A stretch of DNA of 64,000 bases from the NCBI GenBank assembly GCA_027575765.1, contig JANBPT010000045.1:30660-94659 (forward strand), in the 5' to 3' direction. This document shows, piece by piece, positions 12,344 through 22,712 of the stretch. The DNA comes from Tieghemiomyces parasiticus (taxonomy: Eukaryota > Kickxellomycota > Dimargaritomycetes > Dimargaritales > Dimargaritaceae). Position 1 is the stretch's first letter. Each line of letters opens with the position of its first letter. The position numbers and the translations under genes were made by a program. A model generated the notes under the pieces. That model worked only from the letters and a program-made list of their open reading frames with translations, did not search any database and was not told where the DNA came from.

Positions 12344-13540
12344 TTAGCTATTGAATACCTTAGAGTATAACCGCTCATGGGCCCCTTGCATCATATCTAC
12401 CATGGGCGCCGTTTGGGCTACTTGGTCGATTGACAGGTAGCGGGCGACCGTGGTAGCACCTTCCGCCCAGGTCTTGGCGTTGGCCAACACGATCTGGGCC
12501 TGGTACGGGCCGACGATATTGAGCCTAACGGCCGACGAGACGATCTGGCGAACGAACATAAACATGAAGAGGTGTTGGGATTTGTCTACACGACGGGGGA
12601 AGGGACGAACACAATAATTGTAATATTAGTTGTCAGGCGTGACGGTGATTGTGCAATACATCCCCAGGTGCGTACCAGTTAAAAGTGTCCGTCCCTCTAC
12701 TTCTTGATGGACTAAAAACAAAGCCCTTTCAAGAAAAAAAGACCTCCCCACACTCCTCCCTCCTCCCCGGGTTCGATTTCTTGAGCACCGCGCGAGAAGG
12801 CGCGGGGAATCTGACTCGTCCGCCTTATGCTCCACAAATGGCTTGGATCGGGGGGTATGTGGGAGGGGGGGGAGAAGAATACTACCCCTCCACTTACCTA
12901 GGCTTAATCCGAGCATCTGGGCTACCATGCCGAAACACACCGGGAAGTGTCCTTTGGCACGGTCCAATCGAATTGCCGCTTTAAAGTCCCGGGCTAAGTC
13001 GTTGTCATGGGCATCGGCGGCAGCGGGGGTTCTGCTATCCGTCCCAGCTGACTTGGACGGTGGGGACGACCGCGACCGGAACGATTTCATGTAGAGGATC
13101 AGGAGACTCGTACCCTGAGCGACTGAGGCCCTCCGTACGGCGGCGTGGGAGTTGCTGGCGTGGAACAGATGATCTAAATCCGTGAAGCTATTGAACAGCT
13201 GTGACACGGCCACATTAGTTTGGTTGCTGGTTGCTTTCGAGTCACTCCGTACCGGTGGCGGTTGAACGGTGGGGTTTGAGGGTTCTTCCTGTATCCGCTG
13301 ATGCGGCTGCTGTTGGTGGTGGTGGTATTGCTCAGTCAACTTGTAGGCCTCGGTCACGAACGGCAGACTAGAGTATGCAAAGGTATGGACACTGCTGCGG
13401 ATAAAGGCGGCGAGTTGGATGGGTGTGGTAACGAGGCCCAGTTGGAAAGCAGTTTCGAGGCCGGAAGAGGCTACGAACCCGCCCGTGGGGAGGGCAGAGT
13501 CGACGAGTTGCCAGAGGAGCCAGGTGTCATCGCCTTCCAT
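12344..13540 (-). CDS. Urease accessory protein UreF, two exons
   Basis: UreF works with UreD and UreG to load nickel into apo-urease. Exons are 13540-12898 and 12585-12344, joined in phase 1 across a 312-base GT-AG intron; the joined protein is 294 residues. The N-terminus WLLWQLVDSALPTGGFVASSGLE is the classic UreF opening. After the junction the frame reads into VSSAVRLNIVGPYQAQ and closes with ARYLSIDQ and HERLYSKVFNS, the family C-terminus. A second AG 43 bases downstream of the chosen acceptor gives the wrong phase. Between the first helices there is a low-complexity His/Gln insertion (QYHHHQQQPHQ region, about 75-115). It shares a 544-base divergent upstream region with tubulin cofactor A. 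UreD and UreG are not in the window. Confidence 0.93.
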
Positions 13541-14084
13541 GCTTAAGGGAGCGGGGCTAGGGGGACGATGCCAGCGGTAGTGTTAAGTGGCGGAGGGGAG
13601 GGCGGAGTTTTGCGAGGTAGGGCTGAGGCGGGATGGGCGGAGAGACAGGAAAGTGGCTCAACGCGAATGTAATCGTGGTACAGCCTTGGGGCTGATTCAG
13701 GTCGCAAACAATAGGGGTCAGGCGGAGGTTGGAGGGGGAGGGGCCTCGTAAAACGTATCGGATAGTGAGAGTCCAGGCCGATAAGCGCTCCACCCTACTT
13801 CTCGCATAGCTATCAAAAACATTAGGATGGCAAGCGGCAAACCCGCGGACCAATGTGTGTGTGTGTGTGTAGGGGGGGGGGGCACAGGACGTGTTCAGAA
13901 ACCCAGCCATACGTACATTATACTGCGGAATACGTCCTGCCCCCGGGATTCCTTCCGTTCCGACTATCATCCCTGTTAGCCAGACTCTCATTCTCCGAGT
14001 CTTTTGCCTGCCATTGTCATAATTCACCCGTCTCTGCACCTATAGCAGCGAACTATCCGACCCACACCGACATCTCCTACCACC
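13541..14084. promoter_or_regulatory. Divergent promoter region of UreF and cofactor A
   Basis: These 544 bases separate two divergent start codons and must hold both promoters. A TG dinucleotide run at 13854-13870 is followed by eleven G at 13872-13882. No clear TATA element is seen. Confidence 0.6.
13854..13882. repeat. (TG)n microsatellite plus G11 tract
   Basis: The plus strand reads about eight TG units, one A, then eleven G. It sits in the divergent UreF/cofactor A promoter. Confidence 0.9.
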
Positions 14085-14725
14085 ATGTCCCTCCGCGATT
14101 TGACCATCAAGACCGGCGTCCTCAAGCGGTAGGTGTCGTCCTGACCTCCGCAAAAGCTCGAGGCCATTAAGCAGTTGCCGTTGCATGCGACGCTAGTAGG
14201 AGGGAAGGGGTTTGCAAACTCAAACTAACCTCAACTGTCTCCCAAGCCCCGCTGTCTTCATGACCCACAATCCACCTTTTTGCCCATACCTTGCCCCCCC
14301 CTGTCCTCTATACTGCAGCGTGCTCAAGGATGAAAAGTACTACAAGGAGGAGGCTAAGGACCAGGAAGCCCGCATTGCCAAGCTCAAGGCCGAGAACGGC
14401 GATGAATATGTTATCAGGAAGCAGGTAAGGCGTTCAGCTATGTATTCATTATCCTGTATGTAAAGTCTTAGCTCTCTCTCGCGGATCCTTCGAAAGGGAC
14501 TGAAGTGACTGATCTCCTAATGTTGGTACCATACTGTTCTCTCTATCATTACAGATTGAGGTCCTCGATGAGACCCTCAATATGATCCCGGATTGCAAAC
14601 GGCGGATCGCCCAGGCCATTCAGGACCTAAAGGCGCTCGTTGATGAAAACCAGGCCACATTCGCAGATACCAAGGAACTCAAAGAAGCTCAGGAGGCTCT
14701 GGGTAGCATTGAGTATGATGACTAA
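14085..14725 (+). CDS. Tubulin-binding cofactor A, three exons
   Basis: A small helical chaperone that captures beta-tubulin during alpha/beta dimer assembly (Rbl2/TBCA family). Exons are 14085-14128, 14319-14424 and 14555-14725, with GT-AG introns of 190 and 130 bases. The joined product is 106 residues, the normal family length. Matching family motifs: LTIKTGVLKR at the N-terminus (split across the first intron within an Arg codon), the YYKEEAKDQEARI helix, and ETLNMIPDCKRRI in the third exon. The protein ends in an acidic SIEYDD. The first exon is only 44 bases and would be missed by frame searches. It lies divergent to UreF. Confidence 0.93.
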
Positions 14726-17307
14726 CCCACCAGGGTCTATGGCGTCGACGGCGGGGCGAACCATAAGGGTACTCTGCGATTCATGCTGCCGACTTGGTTG
14801 ATTTTCCCTATACGGTTGGGACATATCCAGACCGCTGCCTACAATATGCACTGTGAGGAAGTTGCGCCTTCGCCCCTCCTCACCCCTCCGAGTGCGCTTG
14901 CACTGATTGGTGTAGTTGAATATAAAAGCCTAGTTGTACAATTTGCGCACCTCTAGACATCTGATAGAAGGTGAGGGGTCAGGCGGGTTGGGAAGGTCAT
15001 GCTCGTTACCGAACTGAAACGGGCCGTGGGCGGTTCTGGACAGTGGCGTGAGTACAGAGACAAGCCATTAGTAAGGGGCGGCGACATGGGTGACTTGGTG
15101 TAAAGGACGGCTTGAAAGGGGAGAGGAAGACAGACACGGAAGAATAGAGAATTGATAACCGACCAGTCTGGCAGGTGTGTATAACCAGTGCGAGGGATCC
15201 AGCGAACCTTCCATCCGTTGGGGGGGGGAGTGCAACAGTCCCAGTGGGTATTGCTGCTTAGGTTAATCTACTTCTCCTCAGCCTTATGGCTACACCAAAC
15301 CTCCTAAGCGCTGTCAATCAAGCGCCGTTGTACGGCACCAACACGCTTCGGCTTACGACCTTGACTCTTCTACTACCGTTTTTGCTACCCACACTGTGCA
15401 ACGCCATGCTGTCAAGAGCCTGCGAACTCGGGTCACTTCCACCATGTTTCTACGTTACTCTACCCCAACCCAGCTGGTTTGAACTGAGGCTTTAGAGGGC
15501 CCGGACAGCATATTTTGGAACACACCCAGCCCCATATACAGTGTATGCCTCCACGCTTTGGAGGTACGCTTGTGTTTGTCTCCGTGAGGGTGTGGAGGGT
15601 GACTTGGACAAGTGACGTGTCAAGCGAGTTTCCTCCGATGGTAGTATCGGACGACCTGTAGTATTATTTTTCGGTTACACTTTCCTGCAGGCCCCATAGC
15701 ATTGTGGAAACTAAGGGTGCCGTTCGTCCTTTCGTACTATGCTAATATTAGATATTGCCTGGGTCGATAGAGGGAAGCAGTCACTTATACACTCGGAAGA
15801 ATAGGCAGGGGAATGGTAACCCCGTACCTGCCTACTCCTACTTGCAAGCCAGTCTAAGTCGATTGATGTATTTGGTTCATCCTTCCATACCGCTCCACTC
15901 TCTGCCGTACAATCCAACAGAATTAAAGATACGGCACTTATTATCCATTTCCCCTAGACGCCCATCGGTACCTCATCATGCCATTGGGATCACTTTGTAG
16001 TCACGGGTGACTATTGAACCAAAACGGCCAAATGCGCTGCTAATCCTTTGTGCTGGTACAGCGAGGCCCGAATGATAATACGGCCGTCATTAGTACCATC
16101 TCCACCACCACTCTTGTCACTGGTAGTTACGCAAGAGTGGTACGCGGGACTGGGCAAGCATAACTCATTGGCGGAAGCGCCGAGCACAATCAGGCCACGG
16201 CAGACTTGAGTTGCTCAGCCGTTCCCGTTGGGGAGATGGGCTTAGAGAAGAAGCAGATAGGCGGATGATATACGGCCTCTGATTAGACCATGCTCGGCGT
16301 TTATTGTAAACGACGAAAAATAACGATAACCAGCCTCCTCCCATTCCGTCACCTGTGCCACGCTATGACTGTGCTTTCTTCTTCACCTCTCCCGGCATTG
16401 GTTGGCTTTATACTGCATTCCTAGCCCACCTGCCGTTGCGGGGCAGGTTGATGGAGTTCCCCGTTTATAGTTCTACATGGGGTTCCACGATCACAGACAC
16501 AATACAGGGATTTTTCACGAACAGCAGTGGCTGGCGAATAGTGACGCAGGAAAACCTTGTTTCGCTCTCCTCGCAGCTACGTCCCCGCGCCTTCCCATTC
16601 TGCCAAAGTCTCTGCCTCCAACTTGCCGCAAAATAACCAACGACGATGTACTTGCTCTAGCAATACGGGGAGGGGAAAAACTACTACCCCCAGTTGAGTA
16701 TCTCGTAGGTACTGATCGATTTGGGGTATAGTAAGGGAGGGTGGAAGTCCACCGACCGGAGGAGTGGCCTATTATTTTCCGGTCTCAATCGGCGTACAAA
16801 ACGTCAGCCTCGCGATTCCGCTTCCTGTCCTCCCCTCCGCTGGGGGAGGGGCCTTTTCTACGCTGAATTAGCCCTCCGAGCGGTGATGGCGGGAGGGGGC
16901 TGGTGGAAATTGTGGTTCGAGTCGGTCGCATCCGCCTAACCAGGTCCGTTTATAAAGACACTGGATTGTCGCACACTTTTATTCAGCTACCCATCGCCCA
17001 AACTTAGCTGAGTCCATCTCCGACCCATCTGGCTCGCACTTCCCATTACACGTACAGCGTTGACCGCCTTTTTACTAGTAGAGAACCCTTCCCAAAGCAT
17101 TTAAACCCCCTAAACAAAATTTCGCTCACATTTTGCATACACCCGCATATTTATATACCGTTGATCACCCCACTTTTGCCACTTCATTCACTTGCCCTGG
17201 GTCAAATTAAGTAAACCCCTCTTTTCGCAACCATTTTTTTTTTTGATATCTTGTCATCATTCCGGTGCAATCAAAAACAATCAACAGAAACAGTCAAATA
17301 GAGAGCC
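14726..17307. other. Intergenic region without recognised genes
   Basis: I see no gene in these 2.6 kb. Short frames (for example 16355-16636) lack domains. A run of nine G lies at 15220-15228. The last 300 bases are AT-rich and contain a TATA-like element upstream of the fungalysin-like gene. Confidence 0.5.
17151..17157 (+). promoter_or_regulatory. TATA-like element of fungalysin-like gene
   Basis: TTATATA lies 151 bases before the ATG at 17308, in an AT-rich stretch that contrasts with the surrounding sequence. The assignment is by position and motif only. Confidence 0.4.
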
Positions 17308-20300
17308 ATGTACCCCCGCCTTCCATTCTACCTCTTGGCCGCTGCCTCGGCGAGCGGCGTTATATGGCCGAGTCCTCTGGCCAGCGCTACTCTAAGTTAC
17401 GGCTCGGAAGGGGACCATATCTTCCAAAACAGTCTCCGCCGCCCCATCTCCCCAACCTCCCCAGGTTCGCCGCCACCATCCTCGGTACCCACATCCCCAC
17501 GTCCTCGGTGGAGTACCCCACTGCACCAATCCACCACCTTCTTCCCCCCTACCCCACCGGTGATGAGTAATTCCTCGCCACCTAGTCCCCCCGGTCGTAA
17601 CACTGTAACCTCAGCCACCACCACTGGCGACAAGGTAATGAAACCAAATACCGCCGTGGACCGCTCCGTCAGCGGTTATCATAATGTCAAACCTTCGCTG
17701 CGTCCCCAGCTCGGTACCCTACCCAATACTGGGTCCAGTACCGCCAGAGAGATGGGTGGCGTAATCACCCTCGCCCAGCTAGCCAGCCCCGCGTCTAGCC
17801 CCGAAGACAAGACCCCGGAATTTCTCCCGCACCAGAAGTCAGCTAATGCTGCAGCGTCCTCGATCACCACCAAGAGGGCCCGACTTATTCATGGGAACAC
17901 CTCAGTGAAGAAGCCCAGCGGGATCCCCATTCCTACCCGACGGAGCTCCAGTGGCGATAGTCAGCGGGCCACCACCAAGGTGCCTGCGTACCAGTATTTC
18001 GCTTCCTCTTCTCCCTTGCAACCGCCGAATGGGAGCCCAGACCTCCCTACCCCGCCTATCGACGCCCCGTTGCCCGCCCTCCTATCCATGGGTGGGGTCG
18101 ACCCGGTCGTCGACACAACGCTGCAGACGGTGCAGGGAAAATTCCAGTCCGCCGGCCCCTACATCTCAGCGACCAGCGGATTGCTCCATGACCAAGCCTC
18201 GTCGTCAGCATCGACGGCCATCGCCACGGCCGCTACTTTTCTTAGCGAGCACGCCGGTGTTCCACGTGATTCTTTACATGTGCTCAGCCACAAAAACCTA
18301 GTTGTGGACCACCGCCACGCTGATAGTGATGGCAGTGAGGGCCATATCATTCACTTCCAACAGATCCACCGCGGCCTCCCGATCGTTAACGCGTACGCTG
18401 TGGTGGCGTTGGATTTCCAAGGTACCGTGGCCTACTACCGTTCGAGTTTAATTTCGGCCACCCCGGTGCCTGCCATGGCCTCGACGACGGCGGCGCCGAA
18501 TGTGTTTCCCAGCGGTGAGGACAGCGAGCGTGTGCCTCGTATGGGGGCTATGCGGTCCGCCCAGGAAGTACTCAAGCTGGCGCTTACTAAGGGTCTGGGT
18601 CTCCATGAGGACGAGTTTGAATTTATTCATATCGTTTCGTCGGCTGATGAGGTCCCGACCTCCGCCGGTACCACTAGCGCCCACAACGCCACCCCGGCCG
18701 CGGCAGGATCGAGTGACGCCAATGATACGGCTGGGACCCTCAAAGCCCGCCTGGGCAGACATTTGGACCCCCGCGATTGTCGTACGGCCCAGATCACACC
18801 GACCCTTGCCCATGAGCGTATCCACCTGTGTCCGGCCTACTACGCCATCACCACCCAGCCGCCGCCGACCCAACCGTTTTCGGAGGCCGACCACCCGCGC
18901 CAATTAACACCCATCTACGTTATCACCATCCCACTGCACACCAAGAAAACCTACGTGATCTATGCTAACGCCGTCGACGACCAAATCCACCTTGTCACCG
19001 ATACCAACGTTGAGTTTACCATGAACCCCGGGGTCCATCTCCACAAGTCGCCAAAAGCGACGGTGTACGATCTGGCCGTACAGGAAAATTGGTTCAAGGA
19101 TAGACACGGTGGCAGTGGCCAGATCGACCCGGACGTGGTGGACCGTCGCCGCATGGAGGCGGAAGAGGCCGCGACTGAGATTTTGAGTAGGTCATTGCGG
19201 ATGCTGGCCGAGGCTGATACCGCCAATGTGTTACAGCTGATTCAGACAGGCCGTGGCAGCGACACTTATGCCGAACGGCCGGTGGGAACGGATGACGCCA
19301 AGTCTTTCATCAGCACGGACAATAGCGACAATGACAGTACCCGTAACCCTGGCGACGAACTGCCCCTACTGGATTTGAGCATCTGGTCGAACAGCTCGCC
19401 CAACCGAGTAATCCTCGAGATTCCTGCCCATAGCGGGGGGGTCCCGCATATCAATATGGGACTCCTGGCCGTCGACCAGTATGGCATCGTTGACCCCGCA
19501 CGGAACGCCCACATTATCAATCATCAGCTGGGATACCTGTTGGTCGACCGGTTGGTTGGTGGCGCAGGTAGTGACGATTGTACCGCACCCACCTCCCCTC
19601 TACCTGTCACTACGCCCCCCGCTACCGGCGCCCAGCAGGCTGCCACTTCGCCGCCAGAAGCCATGACTACGCCTGTCCACCTCTACCATCGCCTCACGCA
19701 CCTTTTATCCACTGGCTTCACGGCCACCAGCACCTCTCAACTTACAGGAACTGCTGCGGCTGGTCGCCCGCGCTGTCTCCTCACTGAAGAAGCGGACCAA
19801 CTGGCCCGTGGGTACAGCCGGGCCTTCGCTGCCCTCGTCACCCTCAAACGGGGAACCACGGCCACCGATGAAGCATGGCTCCTCCCGGCCCTTCACCCAC
19901 AAGGCTGGAATGGCGGGGCGATCCTGGTTGCCGCCACTCCGACTCTCTTCCCCCTTACCCTCGACAGTGTCATCGTTGACCCCAATGTGCCTTGGGGGAC
20001 TTCGATGGCCGTCTTGTGGTCGAATGTGGTGTATGAGCTCGCTTGGCAATTCATCCAGGAGGCGGGCACTTCTCCCCAGTCTTCCACTGACAGCGCCGAT
20101 CGTGACCAGGTCGAGGCCGCCTCGGTTTGGAGGGACACCCCCGAGCAGAACCACGGTCGCACCAAGTTTTTGCGACTCTGGATCCTGGCGTTACAGCTCA
20201 CACCCTGCCAGCCCCAGGTATTTAACGTCCGCGATTCACTGTTGGCCGCCGACAAGCTGTTGTACAGCGGAGCCCATCGGGAGTTAATTTGGAAGATCAT

Positions 20301-20421
20301 GGCTCGGCGGGGGCTAGGTGACAATGCCGGTTGGAAATCGCCCCACGGTTTTGTGAAATCTACGGTGGCTATGTCGCCGCCGTCTTCTCGCCATGGGTCC
20401 CTTCGGGCGCAGAGCCTTTAG
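17308..20421 (+). CDS. Secreted fungalysin-family (M36) protein, catalytic site lost
   Basis: A single-exon 1037-residue protein with a hydrophobic N-terminal signal (FYLLAAASASGVIW). Residues 30-230 are a Ser/Pro/Thr-rich, poorly ordered insertion. An FTP-like propeptide segment follows (about 270-380: HIIHFQQIHRGLPIVNAYAVV). The C-terminal half aligns with M36 metalloproteases, ending with LTPCQPQVFNVRDSLLAADK and WKIMARRGLG, both typical of fungalysin C-termini. At the zinc site, where the family has HEYTH, this protein reads HQLGY (739-743): the catalytic Glu is Gln and the second His is Tyr. The third ligand motif GEGWSD reads ARGYSR, with Arg 834 in place of Glu. I infer a proteolytically dead secreted paralogue. 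The frame is intact and long, so it is not a pseudogene. Confidence 0.85.
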   Translation: MYPRLPFYLLAAASASGVIWPSPLASATLSYGSEGDHIFQNSLRRPISPTSPGSPPPSSVPTSPRPRWSTPLHQSTTFFPPTPPVMSNSSPPSPPGRNTVTSATTTGDKVMKPNTAVDRSVSGYHNVKPSLRPQLGTLPNTGSSTAREMGGVITLAQLASPASSPEDKTPEFLPHQKSANAAASSITTKRARLIHGNTSVKKPSGIPIPTRRSSSGDSQRATTKVPAYQYFASSSPLQPPNGSPDLPTPPIDAPLPALLSMGGVDPVVDTTLQTVQGKFQSAGPYISATSGLLHDQASSSASTAIATAATFLSEHAGVPRDSLHVLSHKNLVVDHRHADSDGSEGHIIHFQQIHRGLPIVNAYAVVALDFQGTVAYYRSSLISATPVPAMASTTAAPNVFPSGEDSERVPRMGAMRSAQEVLKLALTKGLGLHEDEFEFIHIVSSADEVPTSAGTTSAHNATPAAAGSSDANDTAGTLKARLGRHLDPRDCRTAQITPTLAHERIHLCPAYYAITTQPPPTQPFSEADHPRQLTPIYVITIPLHTKKTYVIYANAVDDQIHLVTDTNVEFTMNPGVHLHKSPKATVYDLAVQENWFKDRHGGSGQIDPDVVDRRRMEAEEAATEILSRSLRMLAEADTANVLQLIQTGRGSDTYAERPVGTDDAKSFISTDNSDNDSTRNPGDELPLLDLSIWSNSSPNRVILEIPAHSGGVPHINMGLLAVDQYGIVDPARNAHIINHQLGYLLVDRLVGGAGSDDCTAPTSPLPVTTPPATGAQQAATSPPEAMTTPVHLYHRLTHLLSTGFTATSTSQLTGTAAAGRPRCLLTEEADQLARGYSRAFAALVTLKRGTTATDEAWLLPALHPQGWNGGAILVAATPTLFPLTLDSVIVDPNVPWGTSMAVLWSNVVYELAWQFIQEAGTSPQSSTDSADRDQVEAASVWRDTPEQNHGRTKFLRLWILALQLTPCQPQVFNVRDSLLAADKLLYSGAHRELIWKIMARRGLGDNAGWKSPHGFVKSTVAMSPPSSRHGSLRAQSL

Positions 20422-22712
20422 GCTACCATCCCGAGTTTTGGGTAGCATTATAGAGGACATCTGGTCGTAGTGTATTAAATTCACCCAGGTACCGAGGGAA
20501 TGTGGCTGCATCTCTATTCTAGTGAACTTTTCATCGATAATCACCATCAGCGGTGAGGATTACTCGTACACTAGCTCTTTCAACATCAAATATGTATTTC
20601 CAATTCCAACCATGACATCTAGATTGAATATATTCCTAGCCCGCCTCTATTATTAAAAGTAAATATCCTAGCCGAGTTTCCAAATTCCTTACTCGAGAAT
20701 TGCACGTACGGGCCCAATCATAGGTATCTCTGGCATGGTTAGATATCCACAGTGAGGTCCGCCCATAATAATACTATCTGTGCTAAAGCGTGATCAGCAA
20801 CTAAACATGAATCATACCATCTGTGGTAATCGGGTGCAAGGGAATTGTTGATTGGGTGAATTAATGGATCATGAATAAAATGAGGGAGAGAGAGAGTGTG
20901 TGTGTGTACGTGTCTGCGAGTGTCAAGGAGGGAGGAATTCATATACTGACGCAGTTTGACCGACGTTTATCCAACCGTTCTCTTCAAGTCGGTCCATTGT
21001 TGGCTCGCGATAGCGGGTCACCATAAACCCGCCTGATCCGGTGTCATCAGGTATCTGGGATGCGCCATTATTAATCGCTGCCATTCGCTTGAGTCGGCGG
21101 TCTAGTTGTGTGGCCTACATGATGTGTCTGGTTTACAAAATTTAAACTTTTTCCAGATTTCATCGTATAATCTTAAGTTGCTGTCCCAATGAAAAATATA
21201 TTCTCTGCTTCGAGATCTAGTGCTACTAATAGCACATGGTTACTACTTGTGGTCGCTCAAAACGACCTCACACTACGATGTACAAGGAAGTAGCTGCCAA
21301 ACAACTTCGCCACACCTCCCCCCAACCACTAATACACCCAACAACAATAGCGAATTTCACCACTTTCACACCTTACCATAGCCATCTAAGCCATCTCCAT
21401 CGAATGACACTCGTAGTACCTCTCTAGGTTTTCATTATTCTCTACACTAGCGCTGTACCGACAAGGCCAGGGCACCGGTCTCTGCCTTACATAAGGCACC
21501 AGGTCGGCACCAATAAAGATTTATCATCACACCTTCGTTACTCATCTTTCAGAGCACGGTACCACCTACCACATTGCTGGTGTAAGTTAAATAGAATGTG
21601 AATTAGCTCTGTTGAAGCACCTCCCTTTGGCGACCTGGTCATTGACCCACTGATGGCCCCAAGCCTACTATTAAATAATAGCACCATTCGAATACTCTAA
21701 CGAAAGGGCAGCACACTCTTCCCTAGGGGTGTGAGTTTGACAGATTATTTTCGTCCAACCACTGTTTAACTTCCCATTATTGCTCTCATTTCCATATACC
21801 AGTTCACCTTCAATTTCGACTGGCGCTCCCGTTTCTATTTCGTCGTCATGTAAGATCACTCTTATGACCACTATAGTCACTTTGGCATGACGACCATGGG
21901 CTTAGGCCAATCTAACACCTTAATTCTGGCTTGCACTTATTCCTAATACTTCTTCCCTCAACCCACAACGGCTATATATAGCAGAGGTGCCATGCCAGTT
22001 GCCTCCCCAATGAGATAACCAATTGAACGTATACAAGAGATAGCGCCCCTCCCTGCCACGCAAGGGTGTCTTATCTCTGGGTTGATAATTTTTGTTTTCA
22101 TTGCCCCCGAGCCCTCAATATATCAGTATTTACTCTACTCTCTCCCGTGGTTTTCGGCTTTGTTACTCGCCACTGGTACCACAGCTGTCTGAAAAATCGC
22201 TGCCAGGTATTGGAGGTTCGCGGTCCAGATGGCCGCAACGACACCCAAGGCCAGTCTGGGTATGGTGGCCTTATGGCTCATTTGACTACGCCTCTGTACT
22301 CCTTTTCTCGTTCCACCCGTGTTACGATAAGCCGTAGCTAGCATGAGTTGCTGTCCTTCTCGGCCCATGCCTATGCGTCTAGCTGCGCTACGTGTTTTCA
22401 ACACGAAGGCAAGGGGTGGTGGGCCCGTTGGGGTTACAGCAGACCTATTGATGACCATTCCCGGTTCCTCCGCTTTGTAGCCTCGGCTCGTATTGACTCC
22501 CTGTCGTTTTTTTCCCATCACTAGTGAGTCCAGTGGACGCCCTTGCTATCACTGGGCGAGTGGTCCCCTTTATTCATATCCACACTTTGCATCGGATAGT
22601 TGACCGTTTCTTCATTATTCACTGGGCTGCAGCTCCCTCGACCCTGTCTAGACCCCCCTCTCCCTTAGTTTCTTCCACTACACCGCGCCCACTTACCCAG
22701 TCGAGGGCGATA
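20422..22712. other. Intergenic region with repeat copy B1
   Basis: An AT-rich 2.3-kb stretch. A GA/GT microsatellite lies at about 20884-20910. Positions about 21580-22080 are homologous to a segment downstream of the next gene (listed separately). No gene is supported. One minus-strand frame at 21671-21880 has a protein-like composition, but its counterpart in the second repeat copy is broken by stops. Confidence 0.5.
21580..22080. repeat. Direct repeat B, copy 1 (diverged)
   Basis: Aligns by eye with 23810-24315 in the same orientation at roughly 60-75% identity. The best parts are 21931-22060 against 24171-24300 (both include ACTTCTT, CCCACARCGGCT, ATGCCAG and CGTATACRAGAGRTAGCGC). The pair brackets a secreted-protein gene. 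Ends are approximate and the nature of the repeat is unknown. Confidence 0.6.

Noticed and set aside
12344..12565. Separate 73-residue gene
   Set aside because: It is the second exon of UreF; a GT-AG intron joins it in phase to the first exon.
21671..21880. Minus-strand 69-residue frame with protein-like composition
   Set aside because: It falls in repeat B copy 1, and the equivalent frame in copy 2 is broken by stops, so coding is not supported.
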